From JABMOW01 sp964409335 (GTDB taxonomy: Bacteria; Fidelibacterota; Marinisomatia; SCGC-AAA003-L08; JACNLC01): a DNA stretch of 8,063 bases. Below are positions 1 through 6,908 of the stretch, one piece after another; position 1 is the first letter of the stretch, and each line of letters begins with the position of its first letter. The stretch lies in assembly GCA_964409335.1 (NCBI GenBank), contig CAYPCW010000066.1, positions 1 through 8,063 of the forward strand. The letters run 5' to 3'. The notes beneath the pieces were generated by a model. It was not told where the DNA came from and did no database searches. It saw nothing but the letters and a program-made list of their open reading frames with translations. Position numbers and translations under genes: made by a program.

Positions 1-356
1 AAGAACTCATGATGTGGCTGGAAACCTGCCCGGAGGCCGCCGGTCATAAATTTAAATTTTATCAGTCAAATCATGAGGGAGATATCATAAATACCCTGCA
101 TGATGAAAGACATTGGGCGGACGGTATCATTATCAATCCCGCTGCGTTTTCCCATTATTCATATGCCATACGGGACGCCATCTCTGCGGTAGATATTCCG
201 ACCGTAGAAGTCCACTTATCAAACATTCACCACCGGGAAGCATTCAGACAAATCTCGGTAATATCCAAAGTCTGCATCAATCAAATCGCCGGCTTGGGAA
301 AAGGCAGTTACCTGGAAGGATTAAAAATACTACTGGAACAGATCACGGAGGGCTGA
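1..356 (+). CDS. aroQ: 3-dehydroquinate dehydratase, type II (5' end outside window)
   Basis: This is the C-terminal ~118 residues of the cytoplasmic type II dehydroquinase, which converts 3-dehydroquinate to 3-dehydroshikimate in the shikimate pathway. The frame is open from base 3 and ends at TGA 354-356; the ATG codons at 9 and 12 are internal. Seen in the sequence: the 'FYQSNHEGDII' segment, 'IIINPAAFSHYSYAIRDAI' carrying the active-site His region, and 'VEVHLSNIHHREAFRQIS' with the Glu-x-His and Arg residues of the substrate site. The family is usually about 140-150 residues, so only about 25-30 N-terminal residues, including the GPNLN segment and the catalytic Arg/Tyr loop, lie upstream. 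The common 'NPGA(Y/F)' appears here as 'NPAAF'. The gene converges on the copper ATPase gene, with a hairpin starting at its stop codon. Identification is firm; whether the missing start is intact cannot be seen. Confidence 0.95.
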   Translation, partial: ELMMWLETCPEAAGHKFKFYQSNHEGDIINTLHDERHWADGIIINPAAFSHYSYAIRDAISAVDIPTVEVHLSNIHHREAFRQISVISKVCINQIAGLGKGSYLEGLKILLEQITEG

Positions 357-383
357 TCATCCGCGACGGGAATGCGGATGATC
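355..383. terminator. Hairpin between convergent genes, possible bidirectional terminator
   Basis: GATCATCCGC (355-364) and GCGGATGATC (374-383) form a perfect 10-bp stem around a 9-nt loop. The stem begins inside the aroQ stop codon and lies 35 bp from the stop codon of the convergent ATPase gene. No T-tract follows on either strand, so it is not a classical intrinsic terminator. A transcript-end or stabilising role is inferred from its position. Confidence 0.55.
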
Positions 384-417
384 CTGCGCCCCGATGAATT
401 ACCCAACCCCACCCAGG

Positions 418-2841
418 TTAAAATTTCAAGGTTTTACCCAATCCCATTTTTAATGCGGCAAGATTGCTGATGCCGGTGGCAAAAAGGATCACGGTGACGG
501 AACTTACCGGCATAAGAATCGCAGCGATCAACGGAGATAACCTTCCCGTAACGGCAAATCCCAATCCGATGATATTGTATAAAAACGAAATGCCAATACT
601 GGCTAAAATGATGGTGATCCCTGCCTTAGCCAGCCGGATAAATAGAGGTAACCGGGAAAATCCACTGGCATTTAAAATGGCATCACTGGCGGGTGAGAAG
701 GTGTTTTTTTCTTCGGAAATAGCGATACCTACGTGACTCTGCTGTAACGCACCCGCATCGTTCAGTCCGTCACCGAGCATCAGCACATTGTGACCCGATT
801 GAATCTGTTTTTCAATAAAATCTAACTTATCAAAAGGCGACTGGTTGTAATGCATATTTTCCGGTTGAAAGATAGGAGAAAGATCTCCTGTTTGCCGATT
901 GTTATCTCCGGTCAACAAAATCACCTCGTGGGTAGCTCTGATCTGATGAACGACGGTCCGGAGTTCCCTGCGGAAAACCTCCTGCAGATAAAAACACCCG
1001 ATCACCTGTTGATCGAAGGCAACCCACACCTGAGTGGCGGGCCTTTCATCTGTATTCTGTCCGATGAAGGATGCTGAACCTGCCTGTATCCGGTGACCAT
1101 CCACAATGCCGGATATTCCTTCTCCCGGTTTTTCATGGAATTCTGCGACGGGCATAAAACGGGCCGGTGAGAGTCCCCGGTTAATTGCCTGACTTTTGGG
1201 GTGACTTGACTGATTCACCAGTGATCTGATCCATCCTGATTCCCGGGGTGATAATTTTTCAGATTGACCGTTAACCGGCGTAAACTGAAGTCTGCTTTGC
1301 CCTCCGTAGGTCAGTGTTCCAGTCTTGTCGAAAACCAGGGTATCTGTCTTTGCCATCGCCTCAATAACCCGCGCATTCTTCAGATACAGTCCGTTCCGGC
1401 TGAATATCCGAAGAATATTTCCCAACGTGAACGGTGCGGATAAAGCCAATGCGCAGGGACAGGCGACGATCAGTACGGATGTGAACGCATCCCAGGCCAT
1501 CACGGGTGAATGCAGAATCCAATAAATTGCGGAAGCGCCGGCAATCGCCAGAATAGCGAGAGTAAAATATCGGCTGATACGGTCGGTAACCTGCATGATC
1601 TCCCTGTGAGAGCGATTCGCATCACCGGTTTTGTTCCATAATCCGGTGAGGTAGCTTTGTGACAATTCACGGATCACTTCCAACTCAATCAATCCCCCGG
1701 TCTGTATCCCCCCGGCAAAAATAATATCGCCGGATACTTTTGTCACGGGCTGGGATTCCCCGGAAACAAAACTATAGTCAATGAAAGCGGAGGATTTCAA
1801 CAGGATTGAATCCGCCGGTACGATCTCGCCGTTACGGATCAAAATTCGGTCCCCCACTGCAAGTTCAGATAACGGCACCGCTACTTCTCCTTCCGGGGTT
1901 TTTCTGTGAACGGATACGGGGAAATAGCTCCGGTAATCCCGGTCGAACGAAAGCGAGTCGAAGGTCTTTTGCTGGAAAAGCTTCCCCACCAGTAATAAAA
2001 AAACCAGACCCGTAAATGAATCCATGTATCCCGCACCGGTTCGAAGAACAATTTCCAATACACTTCGGATAAAAAGTACGACAATTCCAAGAACGATGGG
2101 GACGTCAATATTAATAAACTTCTGCCGCAGACCGGTGAGTGCAGAGGAAAAATAACTCCTCGAACTGATCAGCAAAACGGGAAGCGCCAGCAGTATATTC
2201 AGATATCCGAAAAAACGTTCAAATGATTCGCCGATGTGTCTGCCGCCTGAAAGGTAATCCGGCAGACTTAGCAACATGATGTTGATGAATGAAAATCCGG
2301 CGATCGCTATCTGGATATACATTGTTTTCCGGGATTTCGGAAGGGAAGCTTCTTCCATGTCATAGAGATTCAGCCGCGGTTCATATCCGATCGACGTCAA
2401 CAACTCCACAACGGCGCGGAGAGACAAACAGTGGTGATCGAACTGAATTGTGATTTTCTTTTGAAGGAAATTCACCTGTGAACCGGTGATGGCATCGTTC
2501 AGCCTATACAATTTTTCCAGCAGCCAGATACATGAACTGCAGTGCATATCCGGCAATATCAGACGAATGCGGGTTGAAACGTCATCCTGAAAATCAATCA
2601 GTTTTTGGATGATATCATCATTGTCCAGAAATGAAAACCGGTTTGATTCCGGACTACCCTGCGGTGTCACCCCCGGCTGCAGATTCAGGTCATAATACTG
2701 ACACAGATCAGAGGAATCCAATAACAGATAGACCTGCTTACATCCATTGCAGCAGAAGGGTTTGTCCTCCAGGATCACGGGGAACTTTCCACAGTCATCC
2801 CCGCAGTGATAACAGGGTCGGTCTGGAGGCTGGTCATTCAT
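418..2841 (-). CDS. ccoI: Copper-translocating P1B-type ATPase, CcoI/FixI-like
   Basis: An 807-residue inner-membrane heavy-metal P-type ATPase. Domains in order: an N-terminal Cys-rich segment (C10, C13, C17, C30, C31, C34), as in the metal-binding domain preceding many CcoI/FixI proteins; an HMA domain with MHCSSC (C101, C104); membrane helices from about 173-290; the actuator SGES (about 360-363, usually TGES); the ion-binding CPC (461-463) in the membrane; the phosphorylation site DKTGT (505-509); SHP (546-548) of the nucleotide domain; TGD (644-646); GDGLND (690-695); and a final helix pair with YN (755-756) and MPVSS (777-781). All key catalytic residues are present. Family knowledge: CcoI/FixI exports Cu(I) for insertion into haem-copper oxidases, notably cbb3. 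It starts 12 nt after the stop of the TauE-like gene, with no strong Shine-Dalgarno, so translational coupling is likely. A general Cu(I) exporter (CopA) is the alternative. The N-terminal Cys cluster and the neighbour favour CcoI. Confidence 0.9.
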   Translation of the reverse strand: MNDQPPDRPCYHCGDDCGKFPVILEDKPFCCNGCKQVYLLLDSSDLCQYYDLNLQPGVTPQGSPESNRFSFLDNDDIIQKLIDFQDDVSTRIRLILPDMHCSSCIWLLEKLYRLNDAITGSQVNFLQKKITIQFDHHCLSLRAVVELLTSIGYEPRLNLYDMEEASLPKSRKTMYIQIAIAGFSFINIMLLSLPDYLSGGRHIGESFERFFGYLNILLALPVLLISSRSYFSSALTGLRQKFINIDVPIVLGIVVLFIRSVLEIVLRTGAGYMDSFTGLVFLLLVGKLFQQKTFDSLSFDRDYRSYFPVSVHRKTPEGEVAVPLSELAVGDRILIRNGEIVPADSILLKSSAFIDYSFVSGESQPVTKVSGDIIFAGGIQTGGLIELEVIRELSQSYLTGLWNKTGDANRSHREIMQVTDRISRYFTLAILAIAGASAIYWILHSPVMAWDAFTSVLIVACPCALALSAPFTLGNILRIFSRNGLYLKNARVIEAMAKTDTLVFDKTGTLTYGGQSRLQFTPVNGQSEKLSPRESGWIRSLVNQSSHPKSQAINRGLSPARFMPVAEFHEKPGEGISGIVDGHRIQAGSASFIGQNTDERPATQVWVAFDQQVIGCFYLQEVFRRELRTVVHQIRATHEVILLTGDNNRQTGDLSPIFQPENMHYNQSPFDKLDFIEKQIQSGHNVLMLGDGLNDAGALQQSHVGIAISEEKNTFSPASDAILNASGFSRLPLFIRLAKAGITIILASIGISFLYNIIGLGFAVTGRLSPLIAAILMPVSSVTVILFATGISNLAALKMGLGKTLKF

Positions 2842-2853
2842 CGGTCATGATCT

Positions 2854-3633
2854 TTATGGGACTGACAAGGTATCCGGCAGGTGTGATCCCGCATGATGGT
2901 CTGTAGGCTGACAGCATTCAGGGACAGCGTTTCTGCCATCGTTCATCAGAACCGGGCGATTAAATTTTACGATGCCTTTTTGAATGGTCAGTATACCCAA
3001 TATCAATACTACTGCAGCGGATATCTTAAATACGGTGTGTTTGAATTTTCCGGTCATCCATTCGGCGCCGGCGCCCATGAGCATCATCGCAGGAAATGTC
3101 CCCAGCGCGAAGACCAGCATGGTAACCATTCCCATTGATACACTCCCGGTAGAGGCTGCTTTAACGCCTGCGGCATAGACCACACCACAGGGGAGAAATC
3201 CGAGTACGCCGCCCAACAGAAAAATATTCGACCGATTAACCTGTTGAAGCAGGCTTTGGGTCACACGGCGAAATGGATTTTTTCCCGGTGTTCCTTTCTG
3301 CAGGAATTTGGGGATCCAGTGGAGGAGATCAAATGCCATGTAAACCATGACCACGCCGGCAAAAATCTGAAGCAGACTCTGATAATTGAATGCGGCGGAA
3401 GCAAACCTGAATGTGCTGCCTGCCAGTGCAAATATCCCTCCAAGGAACATGTAGGTGATTGTTCGTCCGCTATTATACAACATATGGTGCCAGATCCGAC
3501 GAAGCATACGGGAAGATGGATCGTTTATCGTCAAATTGATGGAGTACGTGAGTACGATGCCCCCGCACATGCCCACACAATGGCCAAAACCGCTGGTAAA
3601 TCCAAGGAGAAATATCAGGATCAGTTCAGACAT
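2854..3633 (-). CDS. TauE/SafE-like (DsbD transmembrane type) membrane protein, copper/cytochrome oxidase maturation associated
   Basis: A 259-residue membrane protein with about six hydrophobic segments (roughly 3-30, 55-78, 84-106, 135-160, 165-188, 202-220). The first carries the family signature GHCVGMCGG (H18, C19, C23) and the fourth GFLPCGVVY (C149). These are the conserved Cys motifs of the DsbD_2/TauE-SafE group commonly found beside ccoGHIS genes. Its exact reaction is not settled; metal or thiol handling for oxidase assembly is inferred from the motifs and from the ATPase gene immediately downstream. After the last helix is a ~35-residue tail ending in a Cys/His cluster, CCQPTDHHAGSH (C240, C241, H246, H247, H251), which could bind metal. 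The start is ATG 3633; an in-frame stop lies about 30 nt upstream, so a much longer protein is excluded. No good Shine-Dalgarno is visible on this strand. The product name should not be read as sulfite export. Confidence 0.85.
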   Translation of the reverse strand: MSELILIFLLGFTSGFGHCVGMCGGIVLTYSINLTINDPSSRMLRRIWHHMLYNSGRTITYMFLGGIFALAGSTFRFASAAFNYQSLLQIFAGVVMVYMAFDLLHWIPKFLQKGTPGKNPFRRVTQSLLQQVNRSNIFLLGGVLGFLPCGVVYAAGVKAASTGSVSMGMVTMLVFALGTFPAMMLMGAGAEWMTGKFKHTVFKISAAVVLILGILTIQKGIVKFNRPVLMNDGRNAVPECCQPTDHHAGSHLPDTLSVP

Positions 3634-3653
3634 TCTTGTGGCCAGGACAAAAA

Positions 3654-3658
3654 GGAGG
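3654..3658 (+). promoter_or_regulatory. Strong Shine-Dalgarno that sets a TTG start for the methyltransferase
   Basis: AAAGGAGG (3651-3658) lies 8 nt before TTG 3667, an ideal spacing. It is the best ribosome site near the 5' end of the methyltransferase frame. The later ATG at 3712 has only a weak purine run upstream. The site sits in the 33-bp gap between this gene and the divergent TauE-like gene, so promoters for both must overlap coding sequence. Confidence 0.7.
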
Positions 3659-3666
3659 ATTCACTT

Positions 3667-4932
3667 TTGTTAAACAGGCTTTCATTTCGGCTGGAAATTT
3701 ACCCGTTACAGATGAGCAAATCAGCCCTCGAATTCAGTCAAGGAGGGTCACATGAAAATCTCCATGGAATTTTAGTGGAGACCCTGCATCAGGTATTAAA
3801 TTACCCCATGGATAACCTGGTGAATTATAAACAAATCCTCCTGAACATTGAACCTCGCATCCCTCCTGATCACCGCACAGCCATTGAGGCGGTCCACGCG
3901 GAAATACCTGCCGATGATCTATATCTCGAAGTAATTGATAATAATGTGATCCTCTATCTGAACAGGGTGAATATGGATGTCCTGATCCAACTCAGGGACC
4001 GGTTCCCCGGATCAATTCTGACGCAGGTGGCAGAAGCCGTATCGTCCATCAAAAGTTATGGGATCAAAGGTAGAAAGCGTATCTTTGTGGACTACAACGC
4101 TGAGCGAAAGGTGCAAAACCGAAAAAAGAAAGAAGAAAGCCGGGGAAAGTATTTTTATGCGAATGATCATCCCTTTCAAACCATGGTAAACGAAATCCCG
4201 GGATCATTAGTAAACCGTATCATCTGTGGTGACAGCGAAACCATCCTCACTTTATTACCGGACAATTGTATCGATCTGGTATTCACATCCCCACCGTACA
4301 ATTTCGGATTGGATTACCATGAACAGGAGGACGAACATTTCTGGGAAAAATACTTTGACAAGCTGTTTTGCGTTTTCAGGGAATGCATCCGCGTATTAAA
4401 ATTCGGCGGACGGATCATCGTGAATATCCAACCGATGTTTTCCGATTACATCCCCAGTCATCACATGATCAGCAGGTTTTTTCTGGAGGAAAAACTGATC
4501 TGGAAGGGGGAAATCCTCTGGGAAAAAAACAACTACAATTGCAAGTACACTGCATGGGGAAGCTGGAAAAGTCCTTCCAGCCCCTACCTGAAATATACGT
4601 GGGAATTTCTGGAGATTTTCTGTAAGGGAGATCTGAAAAAAGCCGGGGACCGGGATAACATCGACATAACCGACGAGGAATTTAAAGCGTGGGTCGTCGC
4701 GAAGTGGTCTATCGCACCTGAACGAAAAATGAAGAAGACGGGTCATCCGGCCATGTTCCCGGAAGAACTGGTTCGCCGGGTCTTGAAATTATTCAGCTAT
4801 CAACGGGATATCATCCTGGATCCCTTCAACGGGGCGGGTACCACGACTGCCGTAGCCAAATCCATGAACCGGCGGTTTCTGGGGATTGATATTTCTGATG
4901 AATACTGCCAAAAAGCAGAAAACAGATTATAA
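3667..4932 (+). CDS. Solitary beta-class DNA methyltransferase, probably N4-cytosine, with an extra N-terminal region
   Basis: A 421-residue cytoplasmic S-adenosylmethionine-dependent DNA methyltransferase. Motif IV is TSPPYN (207-212) and motif I comes late as DPFNGAGTT (385-393). This IV-before-I order defines the beta class, and S-P-P-Y is typical of N4-cytosine enzymes, though some N6-adenine enzymes share it. Between them are TAWGSWKS (295-302) and GHPAMFPEELVRR (359-371), which resemble from memory the CTAG-type m4C methylases of the MthZI/MjaI kind. Residues 1-183 are not part of the usual catalytic fold: they look mixed alpha/beta with a basic stretch (about 134-160, KGRKRIF to RKKKEESRGK) and I do not recognise them; target recognition or dimerisation is possible. 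The start is TTG 3667, chosen from the Shine-Dalgarno; ATG 3712 would remove 15 residues. The frame stays open upstream to 3244, but that part is antisense to the TauE-like gene. No restriction endonuclease gene is adjacent, so it is an orphan here. Confidence 0.88.
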   Translation: MLNRLSFRLEIYPLQMSKSALEFSQGGSHENLHGILVETLHQVLNYPMDNLVNYKQILLNIEPRIPPDHRTAIEAVHAEIPADDLYLEVIDNNVILYLNRVNMDVLIQLRDRFPGSILTQVAEAVSSIKSYGIKGRKRIFVDYNAERKVQNRKKKEESRGKYFYANDHPFQTMVNEIPGSLVNRIICGDSETILTLLPDNCIDLVFTSPPYNFGLDYHEQEDEHFWEKYFDKLFCVFRECIRVLKFGGRIIVNIQPMFSDYIPSHHMISRFFLEEKLIWKGEILWEKNNYNCKYTAWGSWKSPSSPYLKYTWEFLEIFCKGDLKKAGDRDNIDITDEEFKAWVVAKWSIAPERKMKKTGHPAMFPEELVRRVLKLFSYQRDIILDPFNGAGTTTAVAKSMNRRFLGIDISDEYCQKAENRL

Positions 4933-4982
4933 TTTAGTCATCGGCAAGGGATGAAAATCTAAAGAAAAACGAACCCTTTCAT

Positions 4983-5002
4983 GCGTCAATGATCATTGAC
5001 GC
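4983..5002. promoter_or_regulatory. Perfect 20-bp palindrome between methyltransferase and dockerin-protein genes
   Basis: GCGTCAATGATCATTGACGC is its own reverse complement over all 20 bases, centred on GATC. It lies 50 bp after the methyltransferase stop and 76 bp before the start of the secreted-protein gene. No T-tract follows, so an intrinsic terminator is less likely than an operator for a dimeric regulator or a transcript-end hairpin (8-bp stem, GATC loop). The protein that would bind it is unknown. Confidence 0.5.
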
Positions 5003-5078
5003 CTGTCACGGATAAAACCTGATATTCCGGATCCCTCTTCCCTGCGATGGCAGAACACTTTTAACAGGGAGTAATATC

Positions 5079-6281
5079 ATGAAAAAAACAATCATTCTAT
5101 TCATTTTGATTGGCACATTCACCATCCTTTACCCACAGGAAAGACTCACAACGAGGGGAATTTTACTTCCCATTGAGATTAGTGTGTGTATGGATCTATG
5201 TTCAATGTTTTACCTTGAAGCGGACCCGGGATACGAAGGAACAAACGTAACCTGGCTGCCGGATCCATGGCTGCTGACAGACTACGTGGGCGAACATGTG
5301 GAGATCACCGGCGAGGGCGTGTGGTGTGTGGAGTGCGGCGCACTCAACGTCCAATCCATTGAAATCATCACCGATCCGCCGGATCTTACGGTTGTCGCCG
5401 GGTTCCTCTTCGAAAATACCGGGGATAGTTTTTGTATGGATGGCTGCGATGAATTCGGTATTGATCCGGATGAAGGATTTGAATTTTCCTGGATCACAAC
5501 CTTTGGCGAGGTGGACATTCTTCAGCCATTTACCGGGCATCACGTGGAGTTTATGGGAGAAGAGGTTACATGCGTGGAATGCAGCGCGTTGACACCCGGA
5601 TTCATCAACGAACTCACGGATGACAATCTGGTGGGCAATGGTAGTTTTGAATCCGGCGGCAACCCCGCTCTCGAAGGGTGGGAATTCGCCTGTTTTGCAG
5701 AGCCTGCCCCGAATGCACCCCTCGGTAGCGGAGTGTGGAGCCTGAATCTGGAATCGGGAAATTTTCAGGGGTGCTGGCCCGGTATCGCCGTATCTTTTTT
5801 ATCCGCCTTAACCGAACCCGGGGATATTCTTGTCCTCTCAGGCCGGATAAAAACAATCGACGAAGATATTGGCGCATGGATCAGGCTCACATCAGCCGGA
5901 AACCCCGAAAATGTCTTTGGGGTTGGATTTTCCGATACTCCGGAATGGACGCTCATCACCTTTACCGACACCCTTCTTGTGAATGAAAGTACCAGTCTTC
6001 AGGTGGCATTGGATGCAGGGATGACCACAGGATTTATGGGAAGCCGGGCGTATTTCGATCAGATTGTCGTTCAGAAAACAGGACAGATGCAAAAAGGTGA
6101 TGTAAATGGCGACACTGAGATCAATGTGCTGGACATCGTTCAAACTGTGAATATTATTATTTTAGGCGGTGATGAGGGGTCGCCCTATGAACTATGGGCA
6201 GCGGATTATAACCATGATGATAATGTGGACGTATTGGATGTAGTTCAGATGGTGAATGTCATTGTAGGGATCGGCGATTAA
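5079..6281 (+). CDS. Secreted protein: two four-cysteine repeats, jelly-roll-like region, C-terminal dockerin-like pair
   Basis: A 400-residue exported protein. Residues 1-20 form a signal peptide (KK then a hydrophobic run, ending near YPQ). Two repeats follow: CMDLC (37-41) to CVEC (83-86), and CMDGC (119-123) to CVEC (165-168). Each has exactly 41 residues between the second and third Cys, and each ends in 'G.HVE..GE.V.CVEC.AL'; the pattern suggests a small beta-barrel (OB-like) fold with disulfides or a bound metal. Residues 183-335 begin 'LVGNGSFESGG...LEGWEF' and end 'AYFDQIVVQKTG', the frame of carbohydrate-binding jelly-roll modules (CBM4/9-like), so a glycan-binding role is possible. 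Residues 339-397 hold two Ca-binding dockerin-like loops, D341-x-N343-x-D345 and D376-x-N378-x-D380-x-N382-x-D384, each followed by LD(I/V)VQ.VN. No cohesin or catalytic domain is seen. The start is supported by AGGGAG (5066-5071), 7 nt upstream. Function is unknown; a cell-surface or extracellular role is inferred. Confidence 0.85.
   Translation: MKKTIILFILIGTFTILYPQERLTTRGILLPIEISVCMDLCSMFYLEADPGYEGTNVTWLPDPWLLTDYVGEHVEITGEGVWCVECGALNVQSIEIITDPPDLTVVAGFLFENTGDSFCMDGCDEFGIDPDEGFEFSWITTFGEVDILQPFTGHHVEFMGEEVTCVECSALTPGFINELTDDNLVGNGSFESGGNPALEGWEFACFAEPAPNAPLGSGVWSLNLESGNFQGCWPGIAVSFLSALTEPGDILVLSGRIKTIDEDIGAWIRLTSAGNPENVFGVGFSDTPEWTLITFTDTLLVNESTSLQVALDAGMTTGFMGSRAYFDQIVVQKTGQMQKGDVNGDTEINVLDIVQTVNIIILGGDEGSPYELWAADYNHDDNVDVLDVVQMVNVIVGIGD
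5187..5582 (+). repeat. Internal tandem protein repeat with invariant Cys spacing
   Basis: Two copies of an ~50-residue unit (residues 37-86 and 119-168) with a period of 82 residues. Both share C-x3-C, a 41-residue gap, then C-x2-C, and both share the CMD start and the 'HVE..GE' and 'CVEC.AL' ends. The middles have diverged, so this is an old duplication conserved at the protein level rather than a recent DNA repeat. Confidence 0.75.
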
Positions 6282-6469
6282 CGTATCGTACTGACCACCC
6301 GCTCTGAAGAAACACGTTGGAGAGGGAATAAATAATGGGTCATCCGGGTTATGGAATGGTTCTAGTTTGATATATTATCTGTGCGTAAAATCGAGACGGG
6401 ATATGGATCCTGGGAGCGTACCGACAGCCTGCCTGAATTCAAACCGGAAGTCAGAATTACTGATAATAT
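6282..6469. other. Non-genic stretch after the dockerin-protein gene
   Basis: No intact gene or T-tract terminator is seen. One stretch reads like protein: from TTT 6366 to the stop TAA 6471-6473 the plus strand encodes about 35 residues ending 'GYGSWERTDSLPEFKPEV' then RITDNI. It has no start codon with a ribosome site and a TAG directly before it, so at most it is the tail of a broken gene. A separate plus-strand start at ATG 6334 with GGAGAGGG upstream gives only 11 codons. Confidence 0.3.
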
Positions 6470-6799
6470 TTAAGGAAAAAGGAAATGTGCAGGATAATAT
6501 TTCCATACGGGGGTCGTCCTGCCCAAGGTTTTCACCTCCACCGCCAAACAGGGGTGCGCCCGCTGTCGTGAAAAATTAAATTCATCCGCCGGCACAATTT
6601 CGATGTCTCCAGGATGAGCGCCTGAATTGCCCAGAATGAATTTTCTGATAACCTCATTTTTACGCATAAGTATGTTGAGAGTCCATTTTAAATTTCTGAG
6701 TAAACCCCTAAAATGTTCTTGGTAAACCCTGATCTTTTTCTCAGTTTGTAATGATAATTTTCCTCGTTGGACAAAAAGAATATCATCATTTATTGCCAT
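6470..6799 (-). CDS. Small hypothetical protein with C-terminal helix-turn-helix-like segment, possibly a gene remnant
   Basis: A 109-residue ORF. GGGGAG lies 9 nt upstream of ATG 6799, a good ribosome site on this strand. Residues 1-45 are charged and unrecognised. From about residue 46, 'RKNEVIRKFILGNSGAHPGD' then 'IEIVPADEFNFSRQRAHPCL' resembles the helix-turn-helix 'IRKFIL..V..HP.DI...ADEF.ISRQAVHRHL' that begins some bacterial regulators preceding STAS-like (DUF4325) or ATP-binding domains; the end 'GRTTPVWKYY' would sit at the wing. Residues usually conserved in the recognition helix look damaged (RQRAHPCL), and the protein stops where a following domain would begin, so it may be a truncated or decaying gene. 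There is no intact partner. Assignment is by remembered pattern only; DNA binding is not shown. Confidence 0.4.
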   Translation of the reverse strand: MAINDDILFVQRGKLSLQTEKKIRVYQEHFRGLLRNLKWTLNILMRKNEVIRKFILGNSGAHPGDIEIVPADEFNFSRQRAHPCLAVEVKTLGRTTPVWKYYPAHFLFP

Positions 6800-6908
6800 T
6801 GATCGTCACTCCCCATAAGGACAGGACACCGGGTGATATAATTATTTGTGAACTGATATATTTGTAATAACTTACCGTGTATTCATTTTAACCCAAAAAA
6901 CAAGGTGA
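6800..6908. other. A/T-rich spacer between minus-strand ORF and recombinase remnant
   Basis: About 110 bp of A/T-rich sequence (especially 6836-6900) with two loosely repeated TGATATA...TTTG stretches (6835-6848 and 6853-6863). It could hold the promoter of the minus-strand ORF, but no -35/-10 pair with proper spacing is convincing. Nothing else is recognised. Confidence 0.3.

Noticed and set aside
3244..3666. Open plus-strand extension of the methyltransferase frame with several ATG codons.
   Set aside because: It is entirely antisense to the well-supported TauE-like gene, its translation has no recognisable content, and a strong Shine-Dalgarno sits just before TTG 3667.
4933..5078. Possible intrinsic terminator after the methyltransferase gene.
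   Set aside because: The only strong symmetry is the 20-bp palindrome, which lacks a following T-tract; an AAGGG/CCCTT pairing around 4947-4978 is too weak.
6462..6504. Direct repeat GATAATATTT (6462-6471, 6493-6502) and a GGAAAT/ATTTCC stem (6481-6504).
   Set aside because: Both are short and A/T-rich in an A/T-rich area; a chance origin is adequate and no function is suggested.
6367..6579. 70-residue plus-strand ORF.
   Set aside because: The translation is low-complexity toward its end (SPPPPN), no ribosome site precedes it, and it overlaps both the better-looking fragment in another frame and the minus-strand ORF with a good ribosome site.
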